DNA of 64,000 nt from the NCBI GenBank assembly GCA_016125285.1, contig WGMA01000024.1:1-64000 (forward strand), read 5' to 3'. The notes beneath the pieces are model-generated. The model worked only from the letters and a program-made list of their open reading frames with translations, searched no databases and was not told the DNA's origin. Below, in pieces: positions 50,316-60,906 of the stretch. Position numbers and translations under genes: made by a program. Within the stretch, counting starts at the first letter, position 1; the number at the start of each line of letters is the position of its first letter. Origin of the DNA: Phycisphaera sp. Lineage in GTDB: Bacteria; Planctomycetota; Phycisphaerae; Phycisphaerales; Zrk34.

Positions 50316-52370
50316 ATGCAGGGACAAGGCGGAGTCATCCGGTGGTATGTGATGGTGGCGTGCGCGGTCGGCGTGACGTGCGGCGTGGTACGCGCGCAGG
50401 CGACCGACGACCCGCCGAACGACGGGCTGAACCTCACGCCGAGCCCCGAGGCGCTGCTGGAGGTGACGCGCGGCAAGCGTGACCTGTCCGTGTTCGACCT
50501 CTCGCTCGAGCAGCTGATGGCGATGAAGGTGACGTCGGTGCAGGGCGTGGCGCGCGACTGGTTCACCACGCCCGCGGCGATCTACGTGATCACCCACGAC
50601 GAGGTCCGTCGCAGCGGACACCGCAGCCTCGCCGAGGCGTTGCGGCTCGCGCCGGGGGTGCACGTGGCGCAGGTCGACGGGCGCAACTGGGCGATCAGCA
50701 CGCGCGGCATCAACTCGCTGTTCGCCGGCAAGCAGCTGGTGCTCATCGACGGACGCACGGTCTACACGCAGCTGTTCAACGGCGTGTTCTGGGACGAGCA
50801 GGACGTGATGATGGCGGACCTCGACCGCATCGAGGTGACACGCGGACCCGGCGCGACGCTGTGGGGCGCCAACGCGGTCAACGGCGTGATCAGCGTCACC
50901 ACCCGCCCCGCCGACGAAACCCAGGGCTGGTACCTCAGCGGCGGCGGCGGCAACCTGCACCAGGGGTTCGGCGCGGTGCGCTACGGCGGGCAAATCGACG
51001 ACGATACCTTCTTCCGCGTGTGGGGCAAGTACGACAACTACGACAACTTCAAGCGGCCCGACGGCCGCGACTGGGCCGACGACTGGGACATGTACCGCAC
51101 CGGCTTCCGCGTCGACCGCTACGTCGACATCAATCGGACATTGACGGTCAGCGGCGGTTACTACGGGTCGCGTCGGCTGGGCGAGAACGTCCGCGAGCCG
51201 GTGCCCGGGGCGCACCTGCAGTTCCGCGAGGCGGTCGGCGACGGCCGCACCGACGGCGTCCACCTGCAGGGCAAGCTCGCCGAGGAAAACCCCGAAGACG
51301 GCAGCGGCTGGTCCGTGCAGTCGTACTGGATGTGGGAGGACCGCACGGTGTTCGACGGCGTCGAAGCCAACCGCCACACGTTCGACCTCGACTGGCGGCA
51401 CCACTTCCACCTCAACGACACCAACGAGCTGATCTGGGGGCTGGGCTACCGGCTGCATACGTCGGACGTCGACGACGGGTCGTTCCTGACGCTCGATCCC
51501 GGCCAGCGCACGACGCACCTGCTGTCGGCGTTCGTGCAGGACACGATCACGCTCTCGCCCGACCGGCTGTTCGCGATGATCGGCACGAAGCTGGAGCACA
51601 ACAGCTACACGGGATTCGAGGTGCAGCCGAGCGGCCGCGTGTGGTGGACGCCCGACGAGAAGCAGACGGTGTGGGCGGCGGTGTCGCGCGCGGTGCGGAC
51701 GCCCTCGCTGGCGTCGCAGAACGTGCGGCTCGTCGCGGCGTACGTCGGCGCGGGGCCCGGCAACACGGCGCCCTTCGTGCCGCTGGAGCTGACCGGCGAC
51801 CCGGACCTCGAGGCCGAGACGGTGATCGCGCTGGAGACCGGCTACCGCGTGCGGCCGCGCAACGACCTGACCCTCGACGCGACCGTCTTCTACAACATGT
51901 ACGACAACCAGATCGTCTCGCCGAGCGCGGGCTACGGGTCGAACACCAACAGGGGCGAGATCGACACCTACGGCGCGGAACTCAGCGCGACGTGGCAGGT
52001 GACGGCCGAGTGGCGGCTGACGGGCAGCTACTCGTACCTCAACACGCACGACTACGGTAACTTCGATCCGCCGACCAACGGCATCGGCCCGGATCACATG
52101 GTGCAGATGCGGTCGCGGTACGACATCACGCGCGACCTCGAGTTCAACGCCGCGGTCTACTACGTGTCACGGCTGCGGGGCGCGGGCGTGCCCGGCAACG
52201 TGCGGCTCGACCTGGGCGTGACGTGGCGGCCGACCGAGAACCTCGAGCTCAGCGTCTTCGGACAGAACCTGCTGGACCCGTCGCACCCGGAGTTCAACGA
52301 CCCGTTCCTGCAGAGTTCCGCGGCGGAAGTGCCCCGAGCGGCGTACGTGCAGGCGACGGTTCGATTCTGA
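50316..52370 (+). CDS. TonB-dependent receptor, paralog 1
   Basis: A 684-residue outer-membrane protein with an N-terminal signal (about 1-27, VRA-QA), a plug domain (about 70-190: ALRLAPGVHVAQVDGRNW, STRGINSLFAGKQLVLIDGR, RGPGATLWGANAVNGVI) and a 22-strand-type barrel ending in an aromatic-Phe (VQATVRF). No extra N-terminal signalling domain is seen. It resembles the receptor that follows at about 57% by eye over the plug and barrel; ligand unknown. Followed by its paralog, DUF4154 protein and sensor kinase. Confidence 0.9.
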   Translation: MQGQGGVIRWYVMVACAVGVTCGVVRAQATDDPPNDGLNLTPSPEALLEVTRGKRDLSVFDLSLEQLMAMKVTSVQGVARDWFTTPAAIYVITHDEVRRSGHRSLAEALRLAPGVHVAQVDGRNWAISTRGINSLFAGKQLVLIDGRTVYTQLFNGVFWDEQDVMMADLDRIEVTRGPGATLWGANAVNGVISVTTRPADETQGWYLSGGGGNLHQGFGAVRYGGQIDDDTFFRVWGKYDNYDNFKRPDGRDWADDWDMYRTGFRVDRYVDINRTLTVSGGYYGSRRLGENVREPVPGAHLQFREAVGDGRTDGVHLQGKLAEENPEDGSGWSVQSYWMWEDRTVFDGVEANRHTFDLDWRHHFHLNDTNELIWGLGYRLHTSDVDDGSFLTLDPGQRTTHLLSAFVQDTITLSPDRLFAMIGTKLEHNSYTGFEVQPSGRVWWTPDEKQTVWAAVSRAVRTPSLASQNVRLVAAYVGAGPGNTAPFVPLELTGDPDLEAETVIALETGYRVRPRNDLTLDATVFYNMYDNQIVSPSAGYGSNTNRGEIDTYGAELSATWQVTAEWRLTGSYSYLNTHDYGNFDPPTNGIGPDHMVQMRSRYDITRDLEFNAAVYYVSRLRGAGVPGNVRLDLGVTWRPTENLELSVFGQNLLDPSHPEFNDPFLQSSAAEVPRAAYVQATVRF

Positions 52371-52464
52371 TCTAAATCTTCCGATTTGCCTGACACCGCT
52401 CACTTTATGAAGTATCATATGACTCACCGGGGATCGGTGAGGTGTTCAGGGAACGCAGCAGACA

Positions 52465-54531
52465 ATGAGACGATGCCAGATGCCAGCCTGGGCCGCTGTT
52501 GCAATTTGGGTGTGCGCGTGCGCACTCCCGTGGGCGACGGCGTTGCACGCCGCCGACGAGCCGACCGACGCGGCGGCGGCCGCGGCCGTTGAGGCCACCG
52601 CCGACGCCGTCTCGGACGACAACTCTAACAAGCCCGCCAAGTCGATCGACCTGTTCGACCTGCCGCTCGAAGAGCTGATGGCGATCGACGTGACCTCCGT
52701 CGCGGGCGTGGCCCGGCCGTGGTTCCGCACGCCCGCGGCGATGTACGTGCTGACCAACGAGGACGTGCGGCGCGGCGGTCACCGGCACCTCGTCGAGGCG
52801 CTGCGGATGGTGCCCGGCGTGCACGTGGCGCAGGTCGACAGCCGCAACTGGGCCGTCAGCACGCGCGGATTCAACTCGCTGTTCGCCAACAAGCAGCTCG
52901 TGATGATCGACGGCCGCACCGTCTACAACCAGATCTTCAGCGGCGTGTTCTGGGACGTGCAGGAGGTGATGCTCGCGGACCTGGATCGCATCGAGGTGAT
53001 CCGCGGACCCGGCGCCACGCTCTGGGGCGCCAACGCGGTCGACGGCGTGATCAACGTCACCACACGGCCCGCCGATGAAACCCAGGGCTGGTACCTCTTC
53101 GGCGGCGGCGGCAACGAGTACCAGGGATTCGGCGGCGTGCGCTACGGCGGCAAGATCGACGACGACACCTACTTCCGCGTCTGGTCCCAGTACGAGAACA
53201 ACAGCAGCTTCGAACGCCCGGACGGCAGCGACCGCCCCGACGACTGGGACCTCTACCACGTCGGCTTCCGCCTCGATCGCTACGCGGACCTCGACACGAC
53301 GATCACGCTGCAGAGCGATTACTACGGCTCGCGGCGGCTCGGCGAGGGGTACAAGCGGCCGGAGCCGGGGCAGCACCTGGTCTACACCGAGGCGGTCGGC
53401 GACGGGCGTGTCGACGGCGCGTACGTCCTCGGTCGCATCGAGCAGCAGAGCCCGGCGGACAACAGCAAGTGGACGCTGCAGTCGTACTGGTCGTGGGAGC
53501 GACGCGAGACGTGGGACGGCGTGGTGCTGGATCGTCACACCTTCGACCTCGACTTCCGCCATCACCTCGAACTCAACGACTGGAACGAGGTCATCTGGGG
53601 CCTGGGCTATCGCCTGTACGCCGCCAACGTGGACTCGACGGCGTCGGTCGGCCTCGATCCCGACCAGCGCACCACGCACCTGTTGACGGCGTTCGTGCAG
53701 GACACGATCACGATCATCCCCGACACGCTGTTCGGCATGATCGGCTCGAAGTTCGAGCACAACAGCTACACCGGATTCGAGCTGCAGCCCAGCGGCCGCA
53801 TCTGGTGGACCCCCGACGAGCGTCAGACGGTCTGGGCCTCGGTGTCGCGCGCCGTGCGGACGCCGTCCCTGGCCGAGGACGACGTGCGTTTGACCACCGC
53901 GTACTACGGCGCTGGCGCGGGCAACACGGCGCCGTATGTCCCGCTGCAGGTGACCGGCAACCGCGACGTGGACTCCGAGCGTCTGGTCGCGCTCGAGGCG
54001 GGCTACCGCGTGCGGCCGATCGATGAGGTGACGGTCGACGTGGCGGGGTTCTTCAACGACTACAACGATCTGATCACCGCGCCGGGCGTCGGCGACGGGC
54101 CGTTCCTCAACCTCTCGCACGGCAACACCGGCGGCGTCGAGCTCAGCACGACGTGGCAGATCGCCGACAACTGGCGCGTGACCGGCAGCTACAGCTACCT
54201 GTACCAGGAGCTGGACGGCCGGTACTCCGAGCGGGACGACTCGACCGGCGTGCAGCACATGGTCCAGGCCCGGTCGTACTACGACATCACCGACGACCTC
54301 GAGCTCAACGCGGCGGTCTATTTCGTTGACCAGCTGTTCGGGCGCGACGTGCCGGGGTACGTGCGGGTCGACCTCGGCGTGACCTGGCGCCCCGACGACC
54401 GGCTGGAAATCAGCGTGTACGGCCAGAACCTCCTGGACCCCCACCACCGCGAATTCGTCGACCCGTTCTTCCAGGGCTCGGCGGCGGAGGTGCCGCGTGC
54501 GGCGTACATCCAGGCGAGCGTGCGCTTCTAG
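52465..54531 (+). CDS. TonB-dependent receptor, paralog 2
   Basis: A 688-residue close paralog of the preceding receptor with the same plug motifs (STRGFNSLFANKQLVMIDGR, RGPGATLWGANAVDGVI) and a barrel ending in VRF. Its N-terminus differs, with an Ala/Asp-rich stretch after the signal peptide. The pair looks like a tandem duplication, both followed on the same strand by a DUF4154 protein and the hybrid kinase, which suggests nutrient sensing or uptake with regulated expression. Confidence 0.9.
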   Translation: MRRCQMPAWAAVAIWVCACALPWATALHAADEPTDAAAAAAVEATADAVSDDNSNKPAKSIDLFDLPLEELMAIDVTSVAGVARPWFRTPAAMYVLTNEDVRRGGHRHLVEALRMVPGVHVAQVDSRNWAVSTRGFNSLFANKQLVMIDGRTVYNQIFSGVFWDVQEVMLADLDRIEVIRGPGATLWGANAVDGVINVTTRPADETQGWYLFGGGGNEYQGFGGVRYGGKIDDDTYFRVWSQYENNSSFERPDGSDRPDDWDLYHVGFRLDRYADLDTTITLQSDYYGSRRLGEGYKRPEPGQHLVYTEAVGDGRVDGAYVLGRIEQQSPADNSKWTLQSYWSWERRETWDGVVLDRHTFDLDFRHHLELNDWNEVIWGLGYRLYAANVDSTASVGLDPDQRTTHLLTAFVQDTITIIPDTLFGMIGSKFEHNSYTGFELQPSGRIWWTPDERQTVWASVSRAVRTPSLAEDDVRLTTAYYGAGAGNTAPYVPLQVTGNRDVDSERLVALEAGYRVRPIDEVTVDVAGFFNDYNDLITAPGVGDGPFLNLSHGNTGGVELSTTWQIADNWRVTGSYSYLYQELDGRYSERDDSTGVQHMVQARSYYDITDDLELNAAVYFVDQLFGRDVPGYVRVDLGVTWRPDDRLEISVYGQNLLDPHHREFVDPFFQGSAAEVPRAAYIQASVRF

Positions 54532-54631
54532 CGGCGGCGACCCCGGCGGCGTACCGCAACGCAACGCCTTGCCGATATACTGTTAAGGGTCTTGGTGCAA
54601 GGACGCATCCGAAGCTTCACCGGGGGGAACG

Positions 54632-55450
54632 ATGGACATATCGCGCGCCGATGTCGGCCGTGCGCCCAGCTCGAACCCCCTCGGAGACAAAACGGCGATC
54701 GACGCGACGACACATGCGATGATCAGGCGTGCCGACATGCTGAGTTTGTTCACCGCAGCGACCCTCATGATCGCGGCGGTGGAGGTGCGCGCCGAGGGCC
54801 CGCCGAGGGTCGATCAGAAGCTCGCCGCGTCGATCAAGGCCGCCTACCTGTCCAAGCTCGCCGACTTCACGACCTGGCCCGAGTCCGCGATGGGCGAGGC
54901 GGGATCGCCCATCGGCATCACCGTGCTCGGCAAGGACCCCTTCGGCGTCGCGACCCTGCTGCGTGACGCGATCCGCCAGAAGAAGCTGACCTCGCAGGGA
55001 CGACCGCTCGTCGTCCACCGCATCGGGTCCACGCCGGACATGAACATCGAGGAGCAGCGCACGGCGTTCGCCGCGGCGCTCAACGGCTGTCACATCCTGT
55101 TTGTCACGGACCTCGAATCCGACCGCTGGAACGACCTCAAGCGCCTGCTGGCGAACCGGCCGATCCTCACCGTCGGCGAGTTCGAGGGCTGCGCCGCGTC
55201 GGGCGGCATGATCGAGTTCGTCATCGCCGGGCGCGGCAAGGACGGCAAGGACCTCGGCATCGACATGCACATCAACCTCGACGCGGTGAAACGCGCCGAC
55301 CTGCGGCTCAACTCGCGGCTGCTTTCGCTGCGGTGGGTGCGCATCGTGCGTGAGGCGGCCGGGGCCGCCCCGCCGCCGTCGCCCGCCGTGCGCCCCGACG
55401 CCCGCGTGCAACGCCTCACGCCGACCGGCGGCGAGGAGGTGGCGTCATGA
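54632..55450 (+). CDS. DUF4154 (YfiR-like) periplasmic protein
   Basis: A 272-residue protein. ATG 54632 has GGGGGGAA 4-5 bases upstream. A hydrophobic segment (about 36-53) ends in VRAEG. The mature domain matches the YfiR/HmsC DUF4154 pattern (AAYLSKLADFTTWPES, ITVLGKDPFG, HILFVTDLESDRW, ILTVGEFEGCAASGGMIEFV, DMHINLDAVKRADLRLNSRLLSL). YfiR inhibits a membrane partner in the periplasm. Its stop overlaps the kinase start (ATGA), so it probably regulates that kinase. Confidence 0.9.
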   Translation: MDISRADVGRAPSSNPLGDKTAIDATTHAMIRRADMLSLFTAATLMIAAVEVRAEGPPRVDQKLAASIKAAYLSKLADFTTWPESAMGEAGSPIGITVLGKDPFGVATLLRDAIRQKKLTSQGRPLVVHRIGSTPDMNIEEQRTAFAAALNGCHILFVTDLESDRWNDLKRLLANRPILTVGEFEGCAASGGMIEFVIAGRGKDGKDLGIDMHINLDAVKRADLRLNSRLLSLRWVRIVREAAGAAPPPSPAVRPDARVQRLTPTGGEEVAS

Positions 55451-58400
55451 TCCGCATCGGTCGTCTGCGATTCCGGACGAAGGTGACGCTGCACACGATG
55501 CTCACCGCGTGCATCGCGCTGGCGATGGTCGGGGTCTCGATCGTCGGCTACGACCGCATCCACACACGGCAGGCGATCGAGTCCGGCATGCTCTTCGACG
55601 CCGACAACATCGCCTCCGCCTCGACCGCCGCGCTGCAGTTCGACGACCGCTCCACGCTCGGCGAGAACCTCGAGGCGATCAAGCACCAGCCGCACGTCGA
55701 GGTCGCGGGCATCTACGACGACGAGAATCGCCTCGTCGCGTCGTACGGCCGCAAGGACATGGCGCCGCCCGTCCGCCTGCCCGCCGTCCAGGGCGTGACC
55801 TACACGGCGAATCACCTGCTCGTCGTGCGCCCCGTCACACTCGCCGCGCCCGGCGAATCCGAGCCGGGCCAGGTCGTCGGCCACGTGTACATCCGCCGCG
55901 ACCTGTCCGACCTCCGCGAACGGCTCTGGCAGTACCTCGGCATCGTCACCCTCGTGCTCGGCGCCGCGCTCGTGATCACGCTCGTCACCACGCGGTTCTT
56001 CACGCTCGTGCTCACACGCCCGATCGGCGAGCTGGTCGATACCGCGGCGCGCGTCACCGAGACGCAGGACTACGCCCTCCGCGCCAACAAGCTCAGCGAC
56101 GACGAGCTCGGAAGACTCACCGACGCGTTCAACCAGATGCTCGCGCAGATCCAGCAGCGCGACGCCGTCGTCCGCGACCGCGAGCACCGCTTCACCACGT
56201 ACATGGACAACAGCACGGCCGTGGCGTGGATGAAGGACGAGAAGTACCGCTACGTGTACATGAACGAGACGTTCGAGAAACGCTTCGAGATCCGGTTCGC
56301 CGACTGCTGGGGCAAGACGGATTACGAGCTGTTCCCCGCGGCCGTCGCCGACTCGCTGCGCGAGCACGACCAGACAGTCTTCGAGACGAACAAGACGCTG
56401 GAGACCGAAGAAACCGTGCCGACGCCGGACGGACGCACGCGCATCTGGCTCGTCATCAAGTTCCCGTTCACCGACGAGAACGACCGCCTCTACGTCGGCG
56501 GCATGGCGTTCGAGGTCACCGAGCGCGTCGAGGTGCAGCGCAAGCTCGCGCACTCCGAGGAGCTGTACCGCTCTCTGGTCGATCTCGCGCCGCTGGCGAT
56601 CTTCCGCAAGGACCTCGACGGCCGGATGACCTTCGCGAACCCGCGCTGCTACGAGATGATGCGGATGACCCCGGAGCAGGCGCTGGGCAAGACCGACCTC
56701 GAGCTGTTCCCCGAGGAGTTCGCCGAACGTTTCTTCGCCGACGATCAGCACGTGATCAAGACCGGCGAGACGATCGAGCACGACGAGGAGTTCCCCGGCG
56801 AAGACGGCGTGCGGTACATGCACACGATCAAGTCGCCGCTGCACGATCCGCTGGGGCGGGTGATCGGCGTGCAGGGCCTGGCGTGGGACATCACCGAGCG
56901 TATCCAGGCGGAGGCGGCGCTGCGTCAGTCCGAGCAGAACCTCGCCACCGCGCAGCAGATCGCGCACATCGGCAGCTGGACGTGGAACCCGCACACCGGG
57001 CGCGTCACGCTGTCCGATGAGCTGTACCGCATCTACGGCATCGTGCCCGATCAGTTCGACGGCACGTTCGAGTACCTGCTCGACCACGTCGTGCACCCCG
57101 ACGATCGCCAGAGCCTCATCGACTCGAGCGCGGCGGGCGCCCGCGGCGAGGCGACGCCGCTGGAGTTCCGCGTCGTGCACCCCGACGGGACCCTGCGCAT
57201 CGTGATCGGCGAAGGCGAGACCGTGCTCGACCCCGACGGCCAGATCATGGAACTCGTCGGCACCGTGCAGGACATCACCGATCAGAAGCGCGCCCAGGAC
57301 GCGCTGCAGCAGAGCGAAGAGAAGTACCGCCGCATCGTCGAGACGGCGCAGGAAGGCATCTGGGTGCTCGACGCCGACGCGCTGACGTCGTTCATCAATC
57401 CGCGCATGGCGGAGATGCTCGGCTACACGGTCGAGGAGATGATCGGCCGGTCGATGTACGACTACATGAGCGACGCCGCGCGCGTCGAGGCCGAGAGCAA
57501 CTGGCAGAAGCGCAAGTCGGGCCTGCGCGAGACGCACGAGTTCTGCTTCCGCCACCGCGACGGCCACGACGTGTGGACGCTGCTGTCGGCCAACCCGCTG
57601 ACCAACGACGCGGGCGAGTTCGTCGGCGCGCTGGGCATGGTCACGGACGTGACCGAGCAGCGCCAGGCCGAGGCGGCGGTCAAGGAACTCGAAGAGCGGC
57701 TGCACACGATCGTGGCCAACACGCCCATCGTGCTGTTCGCCACCGACCGCCACGGCCAGTTCATGCTGTCGGAGGGCCAGGGCCTCGACGTGCTGGGGCT
57801 GGAGCCCGGCGAGGTCGTCGGGCGGAGCGTGTTCGAACTCTACGGCGACTACCCGGAGGTGATCGAGTGCATCAACCGCGCGATGTCCGGCGAGGCGCAC
57901 ACCGCCGTCAACGCCATCGGCAAGGTGTACTTCGAGACGCAGTACTCGCCGCTGTTCGACGCGCGCGGCGAGGTCAGCGGCGTGATCGGCGTGGCGATCA
58001 ACATCACCGACAGGCTCCAGGCCGAGGTCGCGCTGCGGCAGAGCGAGCAGCTGAACCGCAGCATCGTCGAGAACGTGCCGGGCGGCATCGTCCGCGTCGA
58101 CACCGACGGATCGATCCTGCACGCGAACACCGAGGCGCAGTCGTTCCTCGGCCTGTCGCTCGACGAGCTGTCGCACCGGTACACGTCGGACTGGGACGCC
58201 GAGACCGTCCACGAAGACGGCTCGCCCTGCTCGGCCGCGGACTACCCGGTCACGCGTTGCCTGAGCAGCGGCGAACCCGCCCCGCCGATGACGATCGGCG
58301 TGCGTCGCCCCGACGGCACGATCCGCTGGGCGATCTTCTCCGCGGTGCCGCTGTTCGATCCGCAGTCGCACAAGCTCAACGGCGCCGTCGTGACCTTCCT

Positions 58401-60906
58401 CGACATCACCGACCGTAAGCGCACCGAAGAGGAGCTGCAGTACCACGTCGAGTTCGAGCGGCTGATCACGTCGATCTCGACGGACCTGCTGAACCTCGAG
58501 CCCGAGCTGATCGACAACGCCGTGCACGACGCGCTGCGGCGCATCGGCCGATTCGTCGGCGTCGACCGGTGCTACATCCTCGTCTACGACGCGAAGTACC
58601 GGCGCTGGCTCGTCAACAGCATGTACCAGTGGGTGGACACCGAGCACGGCGTCGACGCGCCGATGCAGGACGCGCTGTCCGTCGACGACGTGCCGTGGGC
58701 GTCGGAGCAGTCGCTGACCGGTCACGTCATCCAGGTCCGCTCGCCCGATCAGCTGCCGCCGGAGGCCGCGCCCGAGAAGGCCCGCTGGCTCGAGCAGAGC
58801 ATCGTCTCGCTGATCAGCGTGCCGATCTTCTCGGCGGGCAGCGTCTACGGCGTGCTGGCCATGGAGACCATCTCGCGGGAGCGCGAGCTGTCCGAGGACG
58901 TGCTGACGCTGCTGCAGATCGCCGGTGAGAACCTCGCCAACGCGCTGCACCGCAAGCAGACCGAGCAGAACCTCCGCGAGAGCGAACGCACGCTGTCGAC
59001 GCTCATGAGCAACCTGCCCGGCATGGCGTACCGCGCCACCGCCGATCCCGACATGAAGGTGCTGTTCGCCAGCGAGGGCTGCATCAAGCTCACCGGCTAT
59101 TCGCCCGAAGAGCTGACCGGCGGCAACGTCTCGTTCACGCGGACGATCATCCACCCGCGCGACCGGCAGGCGGTGCGCCACCGCGTCGAGTCCGCGATCT
59201 CGTCGTTCCGCCCGTTCCGGCTGATCTACCGCATCCTCACACGCGACCGCCGCACGAAGTGGGTGTGGGAGCAGGGCCAGGCCGTCTACAACGACGCCGG
59301 TGAGGTCGAGCGCCTCGACGGCTTCATCACCGACATCACCGAGCGTCGGCAGGCCGAGCAGGCGCTGCGGAACAGCGAACGCCGACTCGAGCTCGTGCTC
59401 GAAGCGACCAGCGAGGGCGTGTGGGACTGGAACGTCAAGACCGGCGAGGCGCACTACTCGCGGCGGTGGATCGAGTCGCTGGGCTACGAGCCGGAGGACG
59501 TGCCGCCCCACATCGACTTCTGGGAGAGCATCGTCCACCCCGAGGACCGCCCGATGGTCGAGGCGGCGCTGAAGGACCACTTCGAGGGGCGGACCCCGGT
59601 CTACCAGTGCGAGAACCGCCTGCGGATGAAGAACGGGAGTTACCGCTGGAACCTGGACCGCGGCAAGGTCGTGCGGTGGGACGCCGACGACAAGCCGCTG
59701 CGCATGGTCGGCACGGACACGGACATCACCGCCCGCAAGGAGGCCGAACAGACCAAGGCGACGCTCGAGGCCGAGCTGCGTCAGGCGCAGAAGCTCGAGG
59801 CGGTCGGCACGCTCGCCAGCGGCATCGCGCACGACTTCTCCAACCTGCTGACGGCGTTGTACGGCTACATCGAGGACGCCCGCGAAGAGGTGGCCGAGGA
59901 TCACCCGGCTCGACAGACGCTGGCGATGATCGAACGCGTCGCCGACGAGGCGAGCGGCGTAACGCGGTCGCTGCTCACGTTCACGCACAAGTCCGCGGTC
60001 GAGAAGACGGCGGTCAACCTCGCCGACGTCGTCGAGGGCGCGTTCCACCTGCTGCGGCGCGTGCTGCCGGCGTCGGTGCGCATCCGCACGCACCTCGACC
60101 AGCGCGATCACGTGTGGACCAACGGCGACGCCGCCCAGCTCCAGCAGATCGTGATGAACCTCGCGATCAACGCCCGCGACGCGATGCCCGACGGCGGCCA
60201 GCTGGAGATCACCGTCCGCCCCACCGACGCCGCGCCCGGCGAGGCCGAACTCGTCGAGATGATCGTTACGGATACCGGCGTCGGCATGAGCGACAAGGTC
60301 ATCGCACGCATCTTCGAGCCGTTCTTCACGACGAAGGCGCGCGGCAAGGGCACGGGACTGGGCCTGTCGATCATCCACGGGATCGTCACCGATCACGGCG
60401 GACGCGTCGACGTGCAGTCGCAGCCCGGCAAGGGCACCACGTTCACGCTGCTGTTCCCCGCGTGCGCCGCCCCGCCGGTCAGCACGAAGAGCAAGGACAA
60501 GGTCGTGGTTCCCGCCGGTCACGACGAGCTGATCCTGCTCGCCGAAGACAACGATTTCGTCCGCGAGCTGACGATCACGTCGCTCGAGCAGGCCGACTAT
60601 CGCGTCATCGGCGCCGACAACGGGCAGGAGATCATCAGCGCCCTCAAGAAGCACCTCGGCGACGTCCGCGTCGTCATCCTCGACATCGACCTGCCGGACA
60701 TGACCGGCCTGAACTGCCTCAAAGCGCTGCGCGAGATCGACACGGACCTGCCCGCGATTCTCGTCACGGGGCGTATCGACCACCTCAGCGAAGAGTCCCT
60801 GCCGAGCGGCACGTGGGTGCTCCCCAAACCGTTCCAGATGCCGATGCTGGTCGAACTGATCCGTTCAACACTGCAATCACACACACCCGCGGAGGCCCAG
60901 CCATGA
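55447..60906 (+). CDS. Giant hybrid sensor histidine kinase
   Basis: An 1819-residue membrane protein. Two membrane helices (about 13-33 and 165-190) enclose a CHASE8-type periplasmic sensor; a HAMP domain follows. Then come six PAS/PAC domains (about 250-990), a GAF domain (about 1000-1170), two more PAS domains (about 1180-1440), a HisKA with His1462 (GIAHDFSNLL), an HATPase (NAR near 1570, DTGVGM) and a C-terminal receiver with Asp1746 (ILDIDLPDMTG). It is joined to the DUF4154 gene and the first regulator by ATGA overlaps. Confidence 0.93.
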   Translation: MIRIGRLRFRTKVTLHTMLTACIALAMVGVSIVGYDRIHTRQAIESGMLFDADNIASASTAALQFDDRSTLGENLEAIKHQPHVEVAGIYDDENRLVASYGRKDMAPPVRLPAVQGVTYTANHLLVVRPVTLAAPGESEPGQVVGHVYIRRDLSDLRERLWQYLGIVTLVLGAALVITLVTTRFFTLVLTRPIGELVDTAARVTETQDYALRANKLSDDELGRLTDAFNQMLAQIQQRDAVVRDREHRFTTYMDNSTAVAWMKDEKYRYVYMNETFEKRFEIRFADCWGKTDYELFPAAVADSLREHDQTVFETNKTLETEETVPTPDGRTRIWLVIKFPFTDENDRLYVGGMAFEVTERVEVQRKLAHSEELYRSLVDLAPLAIFRKDLDGRMTFANPRCYEMMRMTPEQALGKTDLELFPEEFAERFFADDQHVIKTGETIEHDEEFPGEDGVRYMHTIKSPLHDPLGRVIGVQGLAWDITERIQAEAALRQSEQNLATAQQIAHIGSWTWNPHTGRVTLSDELYRIYGIVPDQFDGTFEYLLDHVVHPDDRQSLIDSSAAGARGEATPLEFRVVHPDGTLRIVIGEGETVLDPDGQIMELVGTVQDITDQKRAQDALQQSEEKYRRIVETAQEGIWVLDADALTSFINPRMAEMLGYTVEEMIGRSMYDYMSDAARVEAESNWQKRKSGLRETHEFCFRHRDGHDVWTLLSANPLTNDAGEFVGALGMVTDVTEQRQAEAAVKELEERLHTIVANTPIVLFATDRHGQFMLSEGQGLDVLGLEPGEVVGRSVFELYGDYPEVIECINRAMSGEAHTAVNAIGKVYFETQYSPLFDARGEVSGVIGVAINITDRLQAEVALRQSEQLNRSIVENVPGGIVRVDTDGSILHANTEAQSFLGLSLDELSHRYTSDWDAETVHEDGSPCSAADYPVTRCLSSGEPAPPMTIGVRRPDGTIRWAIFSAVPLFDPQSHKLNGAVVTFLDITDRKRTEEELQYHVEFERLITSISTDLLNLEPELIDNAVHDALRRIGRFVGVDRCYILVYDAKYRRWLVNSMYQWVDTEHGVDAPMQDALSVDDVPWASEQSLTGHVIQVRSPDQLPPEAAPEKARWLEQSIVSLISVPIFSAGSVYGVLAMETISRERELSEDVLTLLQIAGENLANALHRKQTEQNLRESERTLSTLMSNLPGMAYRATADPDMKVLFASEGCIKLTGYSPEELTGGNVSFTRTIIHPRDRQAVRHRVESAISSFRPFRLIYRILTRDRRTKWVWEQGQAVYNDAGEVERLDGFITDITERRQAEQALRNSERRLELVLEATSEGVWDWNVKTGEAHYSRRWIESLGYEPEDVPPHIDFWESIVHPEDRPMVEAALKDHFEGRTPVYQCENRLRMKNGSYRWNLDRGKVVRWDADDKPLRMVGTDTDITARKEAEQTKATLEAELRQAQKLEAVGTLASGIAHDFSNLLTALYGYIEDAREEVAEDHPARQTLAMIERVADEASGVTRSLLTFTHKSAVEKTAVNLADVVEGAFHLLRRVLPASVRIRTHLDQRDHVWTNGDAAQLQQIVMNLAINARDAMPDGGQLEITVRPTDAAPGEAELVEMIVTDTGVGMSDKVIARIFEPFFTTKARGKGTGLGLSIIHGIVTDHGGRVDVQSQPGKGTTFTLLFPACAAPPVSTKSKDKVVVPAGHDELILLAEDNDFVRELTITSLEQADYRVIGADNGQEIISALKKHLGDVRVVILDIDLPDMTGLNCLKALREIDTDLPAILVTGRIDHLSEESLPSGTWVLPKPFQMPMLVELIRSTLQSHTPAEAQP

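Noticed and set aside
55090-60783. Minus-strand open frame of 1897 codons opposite the hybrid kinase
   Set aside because: Composition is Arg/Val/Leu/Asp/His-rich with no domain; it is a shadow of the PAS/kinase gene on the other strand.
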